Below are positions 45,009 through 54,478 of a stretch of 64,000 nucleotides of DNA, piece by piece. Below the pieces are notes generated by a model that saw only the letters and a list, made by a program, of their open reading frames with translations, was not told the origin of the DNA and searched no databases. Made by a program: the position numbers and the translations under genes. The stretch covers positions 62,001 to 126,000 of the forward strand of contig NZ_JARFYN010000003.1 in the NCBI RefSeq assembly GCF_030272695.1. The letters run 5' to 3'. How positions within the stretch are numbered: the stretch's first letter is position 1; each line of letters starts with the position of its first letter. This DNA is from Martinezella calliandrae (GTDB lineage Bacteria; Pseudomonadota; Alphaproteobacteria; Rhizobiales; Rhizobiaceae).

Positions 45009-45403
45009 GCGAGAGCGAAGATAGCCCAAAAGAATCGCACGAAAATTCCTACTAACCCATATTGGTTAGTTCAATTTTCTCCGCAATTATGGTTAATGAT
45101 CTCTGAAATTGCACAAATGCGGCAGTAATTAAGGCGAAGTCGGAAAATTATTTTTTCAAATTTCGTGATCTTTCGCATTGCAGTGAGAGTTTGGGAAAAT
45201 TCGTTCGGTTTTTAACTGATTCCATTAGGTTTTTTCCACCAAACCTTAATTTTAGCTATATATAATATATTACGCTACAAATCACGAATGTTACATTCCG
45301 TAACATTCCGTGATACCTCTAGGCGCTTTTTCGCCATTTTTCGCCCGATTTAAGCCCCCGCCGCTCACAAGGCGCAAGTTCAATTGTTTGAGGGAAAATC
45401 GGT
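45009..45403. promoter_or_regulatory. AT-rich leader with a 20-base palindrome and short tandem repeats
   Basis: This 395-base gap is much richer in A and T than its neighbours and holds no ORF. It contains a perfect dyad ACTAACC (45051-45057) / GGTTAGT (45064-45070), a self-complementary TATATAATATATTA stretch near 45255, and three copies of ACATTCCGT between 45290 and 45312. It probably carries the promoter of the RlpA-like gene and possibly its regulator's site. Confidence 0.45.
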
Positions 45404-45772
45404 TTGAAGAAAATCAATCGTTCTATTGCAATCATCGCAACTATATCCGCCGCATTTGCTATCCTCTCTACGGACGCATTTGCAGCAACGGGATGCGGGG
45501 GTGCATCATGGTACGGGGGACATTCCAAGACTGCTTCCGGGGAACGTATGAGTTCGGGTACCTTTACTGCCGCCCACCGCTCGCTTGCCTTCGGCACCCG
45601 TCTAAAGGTCACCAACAGCCATAACGGCCGGAGCGTTTTCGTTCGCGTCAACGATCGCGGGCCCTTCGTTCGAGGGCGCGTGCTAGATCTCTCCCGGGCT
45701 GCTGCACAGGATATCGGCATGGTATCCTCCGGCACGGCGAAGGTTTGTTACGAGGTTGTCGCCTCGAAGTGA
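45404..45772 (+). CDS. RlpA-like secreted double-psi beta-barrel protein
   Basis: A 122-residue protein started at TTG 45404 behind GAGGGAAAA. A signal peptide ends near AFA-ATG (about residue 28). The mature part is a single DPBB domain: [33 protein letters not shown] and the catalytic-type [18 protein letters not shown]. Septal-ring lytic transglycosylase RlpA has the same domain, but no SPOR domain is present here, so septal targeting is unlikely. The long AT-rich leader suggests tight control. Confidence 0.87.
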   Translation: MKKINRSIAIIATISAAFAILSTDAFAATGCGGASWYGGHSKTASGERMSSGTFTAAHRSLAFGTRLKVTNSHNGRSVFVRVNDRGPFVRGRVLDLSRAAAQDIGMVSSGTAKVCYEVVASK

Positions 45773-45987
45773 CCGATGGATTCGCCGGAACGAATCCTGG
45801 CGTTTTGGTGTGACGCTTGCTCTCTCCGTCAATCGCGGCTACCACGCGGTTGAGACGTCTCAATAATCTGCCGCCACGTGCTTAATTCGTGCGGATTGAT
45901 GAGGTGTCAGTGACCACTTTGTTGGGCGCATGGGCCTTCCGGCAATCCGCGTGATTTCGGGGTCGTGCGCAAGCAGGAGAATAGTGA

Positions 45988-47277
45988 ATGCGTCTGGGCG
46001 GCCGGCTGCAGGGTGCCATCGAAGTTCTTGCCGATATCGAAGCGCGCAAGCGACCGGTGGCCGACGCCCTGAAGGATTGGGGACTGGCCCATCGCTTTGC
46101 CGGTTCCGGCGACCGTGCCGCAATTGGCAATATCGTCTACGACGCTCTGCGCATGCGACTGTCGCATGCCTGGCTGATGGGTGACGACAGCCCCTCTGCG
46201 CTTGCCCATGCCGTGCTCTTTCGGCAATGGGGTCTCGTCCCAGAGGCGCTGGCATCGGAACTCGAAGGCGACAAATTTGCGCCCGAACCGCCAAGTGCCG
46301 ACGCGCTGGCGGCCTTTTCCGCCCGCAGGATCGAGGATGCACCTCGCTATATCCAGGGCGACATTCCTGAATGGGTCGAACATTCATTCCAACAGGCATT
46401 CGGCGACGGCTGGCTTGCCGAGGCACGGGCATTGGCCGAACGGCCGACGCTCGATCTGCGCGCCAATGTGCTGAAGGCCAGCCGCGCCAAGGCGGTGAAG
46501 GCGCTGGAACGCGCCGGAGCCCAGGCCTCCAAGATCGCCCGCTACGGCATCCGCATCCCTGCCGGCGAAGGGGCGTCGCGTCTGCCCAATGTCACCGCCG
46601 AACTTTCCTTCCAGAAGGGTTGGTTCGAAGTGCAGGACGAGGGGTCGCAGATCGTCGCCGATCTCGTTCTGCCCGAAGAGGGCGACCAGGTGCTCGACTA
46701 TTGCGCCGGCGGCGGCGGCAAGACGCTCGCCATGTCGGCGGCGATGCACAATAAAGGGCAGGTCCATGCCTATGATTCCGATCGCCGCCGGTTGGCGCCA
46801 ATCATCGAGCGTTTGAAGCGCGCCGGCACGCGCAATGTTCAGGTCCACGACGAAAGAAGCGGCCTGCTCCCCCTGCGCGGCAAATTCGACAAGGTGCTGG
46901 TGGACGCACCCTGCACCGGCACGGGCACCTGGCGTCGTCGCCCCGATACGAAATGGCGACTGACGCAGAAGAACCTCGACGAACGCACCAGCCAGCAGCA
47001 GGAGGCGTTGGCCCAGGCCGGCGAATTCGTCCGCCCCGGCGGCATGCTGCTCTATGTCACCTGCTCGGTCCTGCCGGAAGAAAATGAGATGCAGGTCAAC
47101 CGCTTCACGGCCAACAATCCGGACTTCGAAGTGGTCGAGGCGCTAAGCTCCTGGGAGGACTTATTCGGCAGCGACGCGCCGATGCCGCACTCTTCTGACG
47201 GCAAGACCATCACGCTGACGCCGGCTTCGACCGATACCGACGGCTTCTTCTTCTGTCGCTTGCGGCGGAAGGGGTAG
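45988..47277 (+). CDS. RsmB-type RNA (cytosine-C5)-methyltransferase
   Basis: A 429-residue NOP2/Sun-family enzyme. An N-terminal NusB-like region (GRLQGAIEVLADIEARKRP) precedes the catalytic domain with VLDYCAGGGGKTLAMSAAM (SAM site), VDAPCTGTGTWRRRPD (first catalytic Cys) and LLYVTCSVLPEENE (second Cys). It is annotated as RsmB-like in rhizobia; the exact rRNA position is not certain. Located before the imelysin operon. Confidence 0.9.
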   Translation: MRLGGRLQGAIEVLADIEARKRPVADALKDWGLAHRFAGSGDRAAIGNIVYDALRMRLSHAWLMGDDSPSALAHAVLFRQWGLVPEALASELEGDKFAPEPPSADALAAFSARRIEDAPRYIQGDIPEWVEHSFQQAFGDGWLAEARALAERPTLDLRANVLKASRAKAVKALERAGAQASKIARYGIRIPAGEGASRLPNVTAELSFQKGWFEVQDEGSQIVADLVLPEEGDQVLDYCAGGGGKTLAMSAAMHNKGQVHAYDSDRRRLAPIIERLKRAGTRNVQVHDERSGLLPLRGKFDKVLVDAPCTGTGTWRRRPDTKWRLTQKNLDERTSQQQEALAQAGEFVRPGGMLLYVTCSVLPEENEMQVNRFTANNPDFEVVEALSSWEDLFGSDAPMPHSSDGKTITLTPASTDTDGFFFCRLRRKG

Positions 47278-47458
47278 GAAGGCTCACTCCGCCAACCCGC
47301 CAACGCGTCAAAGCCCGACTGGATGCGAGCCCAGGAGCATCAATGCACGATGTCGTCCCGAGATGCGCCCGTTCCTCAACCAGCGTCTGCCGCCTTTTCA
47401 GGCAAATCCACTCCGTAGCTGACGCCAAGTCAAATAAGCTCGTGCCTTAAAGTCATTC

Positions 47459-47485
47459 CAAACTAGAGTATTTGACACCAGTTTG
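47459..47485. promoter_or_regulatory. Dyad upstream of the imelysin operon
   Basis: Arms CAAACT (47459-47464) and AGTTTG (47480-47485), 64 bases before the first imelysin start, in an AT-rich stretch. A possible operator for an iron regulator, but it does not clearly match the Irr or RirA sequences I know. Confidence 0.3.
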
Positions 47486-47548
47486 TTTTTAATACATGAC
47501 ACAAATTTCCAAGTTTCGGACGGCGGCCCGCTGTCATAGGAGAGGATC

Positions 47549-48835
47549 ATGAAACTGAAAGTCAATTTTGGCGCCCCTCTGGCGCTGGCCGTCGCCTCGA
47601 CTGCCATGTCCGCCCTTCCAGCGCTCGCAGCCGCTCCCGAGCCGGCGGCCATCATCAAGTACTATGCCGAAGTGGGCCATGCCAAATATCAGGACGCGCT
47701 GACCACTGCGCAGACACTGGACAAAGCGATCGACGCATTGCTTGCCAATCCCAGCGACAAGACGCTGAAGGCTGCCCAGGCTGCCTGGATCAAGGCGCGC
47801 GTTCCCTACGAGCAGACGGAAGTCTACCGTTTCGGCAATCCGATCGTGGACGATTGGGAAGGCGCGGTGAATTCCTGGCCGCTCGATGAAGGCCTCATCG
47901 ACTATGTGGACGCCTCCTACGGCACCGAAAGCGATGAAAATTCGCTTTATGTCGCCAACGTCATCGCCAACAAGACGATCAAGATCAACGGCAAGGATGT
48001 CGACGCTTCGCATCTGACGCCGGAATTCCTCTCCGGCACGCTGCAGCAGGCCGGCGGCGTCGAAGCCAACGTCGCGACAGGCTATCACGCCATCGAATTC
48101 CTGCTCTGGGGCCAGGACCTGCACGGCACCGGCCCGGGCGCCGGCGAACGCCCCGCCACCGACTATGACCTGAAGAATTGCACGCACGGCAATTGCGACC
48201 GCCGCGGCGAATATCTGAAATCGGCCTCGACCCTACTCGTCGCCGCGATGCAGGAGATGACGAATGACTGGGCGCCGGATGGCGAGGCCACCAAACATAT
48301 CGAAGCGGATCCGAAGGCTGGCCTTGCCGCCATCCTGACCGGCATGGGCTCGCTCTCCTATGGCGAACTCGCCGGCGAGCGCATGAAGCTCGGCCTGCTT
48401 CTGCACGACCCCGAGCAAGAGCACGATTGCTTCTCCGACAACACCTACAACTCCCACAACAATGCCGCCATCGGCATCGCTGCCGCCTATAACGGCAACT
48501 ATTCGCGGGTCGACGGCACCAAGATGAAGGGCCCGTCGCTTCACGATCTCGTCGCCGCCAAGGACAAGGCATTGGACAAGGAGATGGAAGGCAAGCTGAA
48601 CGCGACGCTTGAAGCCATGAAGGCCATGGTTCATCGCGGCGAGACGGTTGAGAAGTACGACCAGATGATTGCCGAGGGCAATACCGTCGGCAACGCCACC
48701 GTCCAGAAAGCAATCGACGGACTGCTCGACCAGACGAAGACTATCCAGCGCATTGTCGCCGAACTCGATCTCGGCACGATCAAGCTTGAAGGTTCGGACA
48801 GTCTCGATAATCCTAACGCCGTCTTCAAGAAGTAA
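47549..48835 (+). CDS. Imelysin-family (M75) periplasmic protein, IrpA-like
   Basis: A 428-residue exported protein with a signal peptide ending in AALPALAA-AP (about residue 30). The GxHxxE motif of the imelysin fold is present as TGYHAIEFLLWGQ. Known members are ICMP-type and IrpA iron-regulated periplasmic or outer-surface proteins and the EfeO/EfeM iron-binding components. First gene of a four-gene operon with a di-heme oxidoreductase, a second imelysin and a DUF1513 protein. The name insulin-cleaving protease is historical and not supported for this gene. Confidence 0.9.
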   Translation: MKLKVNFGAPLALAVASTAMSALPALAAAPEPAAIIKYYAEVGHAKYQDALTTAQTLDKAIDALLANPSDKTLKAAQAAWIKARVPYEQTEVYRFGNPIVDDWEGAVNSWPLDEGLIDYVDASYGTESDENSLYVANVIANKTIKINGKDVDASHLTPEFLSGTLQQAGGVEANVATGYHAIEFLLWGQDLHGTGPGAGERPATDYDLKNCTHGNCDRRGEYLKSASTLLVAAMQEMTNDWAPDGEATKHIEADPKAGLAAILTGMGSLSYGELAGERMKLGLLLHDPEQEHDCFSDNTYNSHNNAAIGIAAAYNGNYSRVDGTKMKGPSLHDLVAAKDKALDKEMEGKLNATLEAMKAMVHRGETVEKYDQMIAEGNTVGNATVQKAIDGLLDQTKTIQRIVAELDLGTIKLEGSDSLDNPNAVFKK

Positions 48836-48881
48836 CAAAAGGGGGGCGGCGGCATCCGACGGTGCTGCCGCCCTGAACCAG

Positions 48882-50441
48882 ATGATCCGCATTCCGGCCA
48901 GCCACGCATTCTTGCCCGCCCTCGTAGCGGGCTTTGTGGTTTCTGCCGTAACGCTGGCAGCAGCCGACGTGCTGAATTTCCCGGCTATCCGAACCGATCT
49001 CTCGGCAGACACCCTGAAGCGGGTTCAGGACGTTACCCGCCCGACTGCAGATTTTTCCAAGGCTGAGCCTTATGAGGCGATGGAGAGTGGCGCGACGACA
49101 TCGATCGCACCCGTCAGCCGCAATATCTTTTCGCAGCCGTCCGCCAATCTGGGCCTGGAACGCCAAGAGAATTTCCATCTCGGCAATGCGCTATTCCGTC
49201 AGCTCTGGGTCTCCTCGCCCTCCTCCACGCAAGCAACCGATGGGTTGGGGCCATTGTTCAACGCCCGCTCCTGCCAGAGCTGTCACATCAGGGATGGCCG
49301 GGGTCATCCGCTGGAGACGTCAAGAGCTCCCGCCACGTCGATGGTGCTGCGGCTAGGGCGGCCGGCAATCACACCGGAAGAGGAACAGGCCGTCAAGGAT
49401 TTCAAGGCGCTCAATTTTCCGGATGCGACCTATGGCGTCCAGTTGCAGGATCTCGCCGTGCCAGGCCTCGACGCAGAGGGCAAGGTGGCCGTCACCTATA
49501 CCGAGGAAACGCTGACGCTACCGGGAGGCGAAACCGTTTCTCTGCGCAAACCGCACTATTCGGCGACCGACCTCGCCTACGGTCCGCTCGGCGACACGAC
49601 GACTGTCTCACCGCGTGTGGCCCCTCCGATGATCGGTCTCGGCCTGATCGAGGCCATTGCCGATGCCGATATCCTTGCCCGTGCCGATCCCGACGACAGG
49701 GACGGCGACGGCATTCGCGGCCGCGCGGCCATCGTCCGCGATCATCGCAGCGGACGGCTCGTGCTCGGTCGTTTCGGCTGGAAGGCGCAGAACGCCACCG
49801 TGCGCGATCAGGTCGCCGACGCTTTCCTCAACGATATCGGCATTTCCACGCCCGACCAGCCAAACGCCCACGGCGACTGTACAGCCAAGGAAGCGCCTTG
49901 CCTTGCCCTGCCAACCGGCGTGCAGAAACGTCTTGGCGACACGGAAGCACCCGGGCCGATTCTCGATCTTGTCACCTTCTATTCCGAAAACCTCTCCGTG
50001 CCTGCTCGCCGCAAGGCGAGCTTTCCCGATGTGCTGCGCGGCAAGGAAATCTTCTATCAATCCGACTGCGCTGCCTGTCACACGCCGAAATTCGTCACCC
50101 GTGATGATCTCAAGGGCAGCGATGGCAAGGCGACGGCGCAGGCTTTCCAGCTCATCTGGCCCTATTCAGATTTCCTTCTGCACGACATGGGCGGCGGGCT
50201 CTCGGACGGCCAGCAGGTCGGTGTGGCGTCCGGACGGGATTGGCGGACGCCGCCGCTCTGGGGTATAGGCCTGACGCAAAAGGTGAGCGGCCAGCAAGCC
50301 TACCTACATGACGGCCGCGCCCGCACACTCACGGAAGCCATCCTCTGGCACGGAGGAGAGGCGGAAAAGGCCCGCAATAACTTCGCAAACCTGTCGCAAA
50401 ACGACAGGCAAGCGCTCATCAATTTTCTGGAGTCCCTCTAA
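48882..50441 (+). CDS. Di-heme oxidoreductase (DUF1111, thiol-oxidoreductase type)
   Basis: A 519-residue exported c-type cytochrome. ATG 48882 (MIRIPASHAFLPALVAG) starts a signal peptide; a longer open frame lies inside the imelysin gene. Two heme-attachment motifs are CQSCH near residue 130 and CAACH in the C-terminal half, with peroxidase-like DGLGPLFNARSC and PHYSATDLAYGPLG. MauG-type di-heme proteins share this layout. Its stop TAA overlaps the ATG of the second imelysin (TAATG). It may oxidise iron or handle electrons for periplasmic iron uptake (inference). Confidence 0.9.
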   Translation: MIRIPASHAFLPALVAGFVVSAVTLAAADVLNFPAIRTDLSADTLKRVQDVTRPTADFSKAEPYEAMESGATTSIAPVSRNIFSQPSANLGLERQENFHLGNALFRQLWVSSPSSTQATDGLGPLFNARSCQSCHIRDGRGHPLETSRAPATSMVLRLGRPAITPEEEQAVKDFKALNFPDATYGVQLQDLAVPGLDAEGKVAVTYTEETLTLPGGETVSLRKPHYSATDLAYGPLGDTTTVSPRVAPPMIGLGLIEAIADADILARADPDDRDGDGIRGRAAIVRDHRSGRLVLGRFGWKAQNATVRDQVADAFLNDIGISTPDQPNAHGDCTAKEAPCLALPTGVQKRLGDTEAPGPILDLVTFYSENLSVPARRKASFPDVLRGKEIFYQSDCAACHTPKFVTRDDLKGSDGKATAQAFQLIWPYSDFLLHDMGGGLSDGQQVGVASGRDWRTPPLWGIGLTQKVSGQQAYLHDGRARTLTEAILWHGGEAEKARNNFANLSQNDRQALINFLESL

Positions 50442-51550
50442 TGCGCCACTGGAAACCCCTCGCGGCAAGCTTTCTCCTCAGCCTTGCGGCTCTACCGGCT
50501 AGCGCCCAGGAGGCGACGGCCGATGGCGCCGGGCTGAATGAAGCAGCCGTGCCGGCGGTGTTGCAGAAGGCGGTCGATGACGTCATCCGCCCCGGATACC
50601 GGACCATGTATGACAGCGCCACGAAACTGACCACGGCGATGAAGGCGCTCTGCGCCGATCCCTCTGCCACAAGCCTCGCCAACGCCCAGTCCGCCTTCGG
50701 CGATGCGGTCAAAAGCTGGTCGCGCATCGAGATCGTGCAGACCGGGCCGATCATCGAAAAGAACCGTTTCGAGCACATCCTCTTTTATCCCGACCGCAAG
50801 GGCGTCGGCTTGAGACAAGTGCAGGCGCTGATCGCCAAGGCCGACGAGCACGACGCCACGGTCGAGGCGGTCGCCGGCAAGAGCGTGGCGCTGATGAGCC
50901 TCACGGCGCTGGAATATGTGCTCTACGGCAATGACTCCAGCGTTCTCAGCACCGAAAAGCAAGGATTCCGCTGCCGCTATGGCGCGGCCGTCGCCGGCAA
51001 TATCGAAAGCACGGCTAAGGACATCGCCGACGAATGGGACGATCCGCATGGTGTGCAGAAGTCCTGGAAGAATCCGGGCAATACAAGCGACGACTTCATG
51101 GACAACAAGGAAGCCGTGACGGCGCTGCTCGGTATCCTAGTACACGGCGCTGAGAATGTTCGGGATCAGCGGCTCGAAACCTTCTACAAGGGTGATCCCG
51201 CGACGGCGCGGCCGAAAATGGCGATCTACTGGCGTTCCGGCAACACGTGGGCCTCGCTATCAGGCAACCTCGAAGGACTGAAAACGCTCTGGGAAAAGGC
51301 CGGCATGGCTGACCTCCTGCCCGTCGACAAACGCAACATTGAAGACAAGATCGACAGTCTGCTGAAGGAGCTGACCGTGACCGCGCCGACGGTCAATCCA
51401 GATGTCGAAGCGGCGATCGGCAATGATGTCGGGCGCGCTGAAATCGACAAGCTGCTAAATGTCAGCCGCGACCTCACCACTGCTTTTAGCGACGATTACG
51501 GCGGCGCGATTGGCCTCTCTGCCGGTTTCTCCTTCGCCGACGGGGATTGA
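50441..51550 (+). CDS. Second imelysin-family protein, GxHxxE histidine lost
   Basis: A 369-residue exported imelysin-fold protein; signal peptide ends at PASAQEA (about residue 23). In the motif position it reads SLTALEYVLYGND, so the His of GxHxxE is replaced by Ala while Glu is kept. The first paralogue has the full motif. The two proteins may therefore have different metal-binding roles. Start overlaps the previous stop, and its own stop overlaps the next ATG. Confidence 0.88.
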   Translation: MRHWKPLAASFLLSLAALPASAQEATADGAGLNEAAVPAVLQKAVDDVIRPGYRTMYDSATKLTTAMKALCADPSATSLANAQSAFGDAVKSWSRIEIVQTGPIIEKNRFEHILFYPDRKGVGLRQVQALIAKADEHDATVEAVAGKSVALMSLTALEYVLYGNDSSVLSTEKQGFRCRYGAAVAGNIESTAKDIADEWDDPHGVQKSWKNPGNTSDDFMDNKEAVTALLGILVHGAENVRDQRLETFYKGDPATARPKMAIYWRSGNTWASLSGNLEGLKTLWEKAGMADLLPVDKRNIEDKIDSLLKELTVTAPTVNPDVEAAIGNDVGRAEIDKLLNVSRDLTTAFSDDYGGAIGLSAGFSFADGD

Positions 51551-52641
51551 TGGCGATGCGAAGCGCGTTGATCGATCGCAGGGCCTTCGTCAGGGCGGCG
51601 GGGTTGACCTTTCTGGCGGCCTTGAAGCCGGCTGCGCTGATGGCGCTGGAGCGAGCCGATGCGGTCTACGCTTCCGGCATCCGCGCATCCGACGGCACAT
51701 TCGCGGTGGCGACGGTTACCGAGCGCGGCCAGATCCTTGATCAGGTGGCGCTGCCCGCGCGCGCCCATGGAATGGCCTTTTCCAAGGTGACCGGCAAGAC
51801 GGTCGCCTTCGCCCGTCGCCCCGGCACCTATGCGATGATCTTCGATCCCTGGAACAAGGGAGAGCCCATCGTCACTACCTCGGGCGAGGGCCGGCATTTT
51901 TACGGCCACGGAACGTTTTCCCCCGATGGAAAGCTGCTTTTTGCCAGCGAGAACGACTTCGGCAAGAACAGGGGGGTGATCGGCATCTACGACGCCCGCA
52001 ATCGCTTCGCGCGCATCGGAGAATACGAAACCTACGGTACCGGGCCACACGACATGACCGTTTCCGACAACGGGAAACTGTTGATTGTCGCCAATGGCGG
52101 CATCGAGACCCACCCGGATTTCGGCCGCACCAAGCTCAACCTCGATCATATGGAGCCGTCGCTGACGCTGATCGACGTCGCCACCGGCCGGCTGATCGAG
52201 AAGCACGCCTTGCCGCCGCAATACGCCCAGGTCTCCACTCGACATGTCGATATCGATTCCCAAGGCCGCGTCTGGTTCGCCTGCCAGTATGAAGGCCGCC
52301 GGAACGACCTGCCACCGCTCATCGGTCACTTTGCCAAGGGCGAGGACCTGACCTTCGTCCGCCTACCCGACGACACCACTCGCGCCCTCGGCAATTATAT
52401 CGGCGCCATCGCCGTCAACCGCGCCGAAAACCTCGTCGGAGTCACCTCGCCGATCGAAGGCACGTCGGTGACGCTGGATGCAAAGACCGGGGTAGTGCTG
52501 AAGGTCGAGAGCATGTCGGATGCGGCGGGTATAGCGCCGGCACGGCATGGGTTTGCGGTTTCCTCCTATGACGGTGATTTCCTGGGCGAGCACAGCGATG
52601 TGGCCTGGGACCAGCACATCGTGCGCATCGCCCGAGGCTGA
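51550..52641 (+). CDS. DUF1513 protein with Tat signal
   Basis: A 363-residue protein. ATG 51550 overlaps the upstream TGA; a TTG at 51547 is possible. The N-terminus DRRAFVRAAGLTFLAAL is a twin-arginine signal peptide, so it is exported folded. The mature part is a beta-propeller-like DUF1513 domain with repeated FSPDGKLLFASENDF and MTVSDNGKLLIVANGG segments. Fourth gene of the imelysin operon; the same four-gene arrangement recurs in other proteobacteria. Function unknown. Confidence 0.85.
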   Translation: MAMRSALIDRRAFVRAAGLTFLAALKPAALMALERADAVYASGIRASDGTFAVATVTERGQILDQVALPARAHGMAFSKVTGKTVAFARRPGTYAMIFDPWNKGEPIVTTSGEGRHFYGHGTFSPDGKLLFASENDFGKNRGVIGIYDARNRFARIGEYETYGTGPHDMTVSDNGKLLIVANGGIETHPDFGRTKLNLDHMEPSLTLIDVATGRLIEKHALPPQYAQVSTRHVDIDSQGRVWFACQYEGRRNDLPPLIGHFAKGEDLTFVRLPDDTTRALGNYIGAIAVNRAENLVGVTSPIEGTSVTLDAKTGVVLKVESMSDAAGIAPARHGFAVSSYDGDFLGEHSDVAWDQHIVRIARG

Positions 52642-52653
52642 TCCGGATCTTAC

Positions 52654-53334
52654 CTAACCAAACTTGTTGGCTTCAATGAAGCGCCGCAACGCCGTCGCCG
52701 CATTCAGCATATGCGCCCGCATGCGCCGCGACGCCATCTCCCCATCACCCTCTGCGATTGCCTGCATGATGGCTTCATGCTCCGCCCGGGATCTATCGAG
52801 GCGCTCCTCCTGCTGCAATTGGGCGCGGCGGAAGGCCATCAGGCGATGACGTATCGCAATTGCCTCTTCGGCAAGGAAGCTGTTGTGGGTCGCGTGATAG
52901 ATCGCCTCGTGGAATGCGCGGTTAAATGTATCGTAGGCATCGAAATCGCCCTTTTTCACGATAGGCTCGGATGCATCGTGCAATTCGATCAGGTGACTAC
53001 GCTCCAGGGGCGTCATGCGATAGGTGGCGAGCCTAACGCACATGGCCTCGATTTCGGCTGCGGTCTCGAACATGTCCATGATGCGTTCGGGCGTCATGCG
53101 GGCAACGACGACCCCGCGCCGAGCACGCACTTCGACCAGACCATTCGCCGCCAGTTGCCTTAAGGCCTCGCGCACCGGGGTACGCGAGGCGCCGAAGCGA
53201 TCGGCAAGCTGCTGCTCGTCCAGTGCAGCACCTGCCTCCAGCTTACCGGTCGCGATCTCGTCGGCCAGCGCGTTGCGGATACGATCGAACAACAACTCGC
53301 GATCTTCAGCCGCATTATCCAACCCATCTGTCAT
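52654..53334 (-). CDS. GntR/FCD-family regulator
   Basis: A 226-residue FadR-type regulator started at ATG 53334. DNA-binding part: GAALDEQQLADRFGASRTPVREAL; FCD ligand domain with metal-site residues in DTFNRAFHEAIYHATHN and RSRAEHEAIMQAI. It converges on the imelysin operon end (12 bases) and is divergent from an exported hydrolase gene across 334 bases holding GTATGC-type half-sites. Confidence 0.87.
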   Translation of the reverse strand: MTDGLDNAAEDRELLFDRIRNALADEIATGKLEAGAALDEQQLADRFGASRTPVREALRQLAANGLVEVRARRGVVVARMTPERIMDMFETAAEIEAMCVRLATYRMTPLERSHLIELHDASEPIVKKGDFDAYDTFNRAFHEAIYHATHNSFLAEEAIAIRHRLMAFRRAQLQQEERLDRSRAEHEAIMQAIAEGDGEMASRRMRAHMLNAATALRRFIEANKFG

Positions 53335-53361
53335 TCCCAGGTCTCCGATATCCACTGTGGC

Positions 53362-53402
53362 TTGTATGCAGAAATATCTCTTTGCATCATCTTCGCATAC
53401 AA
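53362..53402. promoter_or_regulatory. GntR-type half-sites upstream of the GntR gene
   Basis: Perfect arms TTGTATGC (53362-53369) and GCATACAA (53395-53402), 25 bases apart. A third copy of the half-site, TGCATACA, lies at 53488-53495. FCD-GntR proteins often bind T-GTATAC-A, so these are probable autoregulatory sites. The rest of 53335-53668 shows no gene. Confidence 0.5.
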
Positions 53403-53668
53403 ATACCACATCACGCAACTGTTACGCATCCATACATTGACCAATGGCGCCATTAAGAATACAAAAATAGCAGCTGAACGTATTTTTGCATACACAAAAC
53501 AGCCTCGGTACCGAATCGGAATGCAAGACGGGCAACTTCGATCCGTGTGTTAGGACGGATGTCGCCCCCAGAAATAGGAAACTTTCGAGAAGCTCACCGC
53601 TCCGACGTCCGGCGCGGACAGCTTTCTGCTGCCCATTTATCCTCAACGCCACAAGGACTACGATAAAG

Positions 53669-54463
53669 ATGATGACCAGACGGAATTTCGCAACCGCGCT
53701 CGTTGCCGGCGCCGCCGCCTCCCTGATTTCCGCACGCGGCATGGCCGCCAGCGAGCCGACCTCGAGCCCGGCGATACCCGCGCCATTGAAAGCTCGCAAT
53801 GTTGTCCTCGCCCATGGGCTCTTCGCAGACGGCTCGTGCTGGACGGAAGTCATCGCGCGGCTGCAGGACAAGGGGCTGAAGTGCACGGCGGTGCAGAATC
53901 CATTGACGACGCTTCCCGAAGCAGTCGCAGCAGCACAACGCGTCCTAGATCGCCAGGACGGCCTGACAGTCCTCGTCGGCCATTCCTTCTCCGGCATGAT
54001 CGTGACCGAAGCCGGCGTGCATCCGAAGGTTTCTTCGCTGGTCTATGTCGCGGCCCGCGCACCAGATGCAGGCGAAGACTATACGGCGCTCGCCAAGACA
54101 TATCCGACACCCCCTGCTTCGGCAGGCATCGTCTTCGACGGCGACGAAGGACGGCTGACGGAAGAAGCCTTTCTGCGCGACTTCGCCGGCGACCTGCCCG
54201 AGGCTAAGGCTAAGGTGCTTTATGCCGTGCAGGAACCCTTCCATAAGGCTTTGCTGATCGGCAAGACCACCCAAGCCGCTTGGCGCAGCAAGCCGAGCTG
54301 GTATGCGGTCTCTACCGAAGACAGAACGATCAATCCGGATCTGGAACGCTTCATGGCAAAGCGTATGGGCGCCAAGACCATCGAGGTGAAGGCCAGCCAC
54401 CTCTCGCTGATCTCGCATCCCGATACGATCGCCCGTCTGATCCTGGAAGCTGCAGGTCATTGA
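53669..54463 (+). CDS. Exported alpha/beta hydrolase (Tat-type signal)
   Basis: A 264-residue hydrolase. The N-terminus MTRRNFATALVAGAAASL is a Tat-like signal; ATG at 53669 or 53672 is possible. Fold marks: VVLAHGLFADGSCW (oxyanion region), VLVGHSFSGMIV (nucleophile Ser in GHSFSG), acid in STEDRTINPD, and catalytic His in ASHLSLISHP. It resembles the esterase group with ultra-wide range (EstC, salicylate esterase-like). It is divergent from the GntR regulator. Confidence 0.83.
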   Translation: MMTRRNFATALVAGAAASLISARGMAASEPTSSPAIPAPLKARNVVLAHGLFADGSCWTEVIARLQDKGLKCTAVQNPLTTLPEAVAAAQRVLDRQDGLTVLVGHSFSGMIVTEAGVHPKVSSLVYVAARAPDAGEDYTALAKTYPTPPASAGIVFDGDEGRLTEEAFLRDFAGDLPEAKAKVLYAVQEPFHKALLIGKTTQAAWRSKPSWYAVSTEDRTINPDLERFMAKRMGAKTIEVKASHLSLISHPDTIARLILEAAGH

Positions 54464-54478
54464 TCGGTTTTTACCGGT

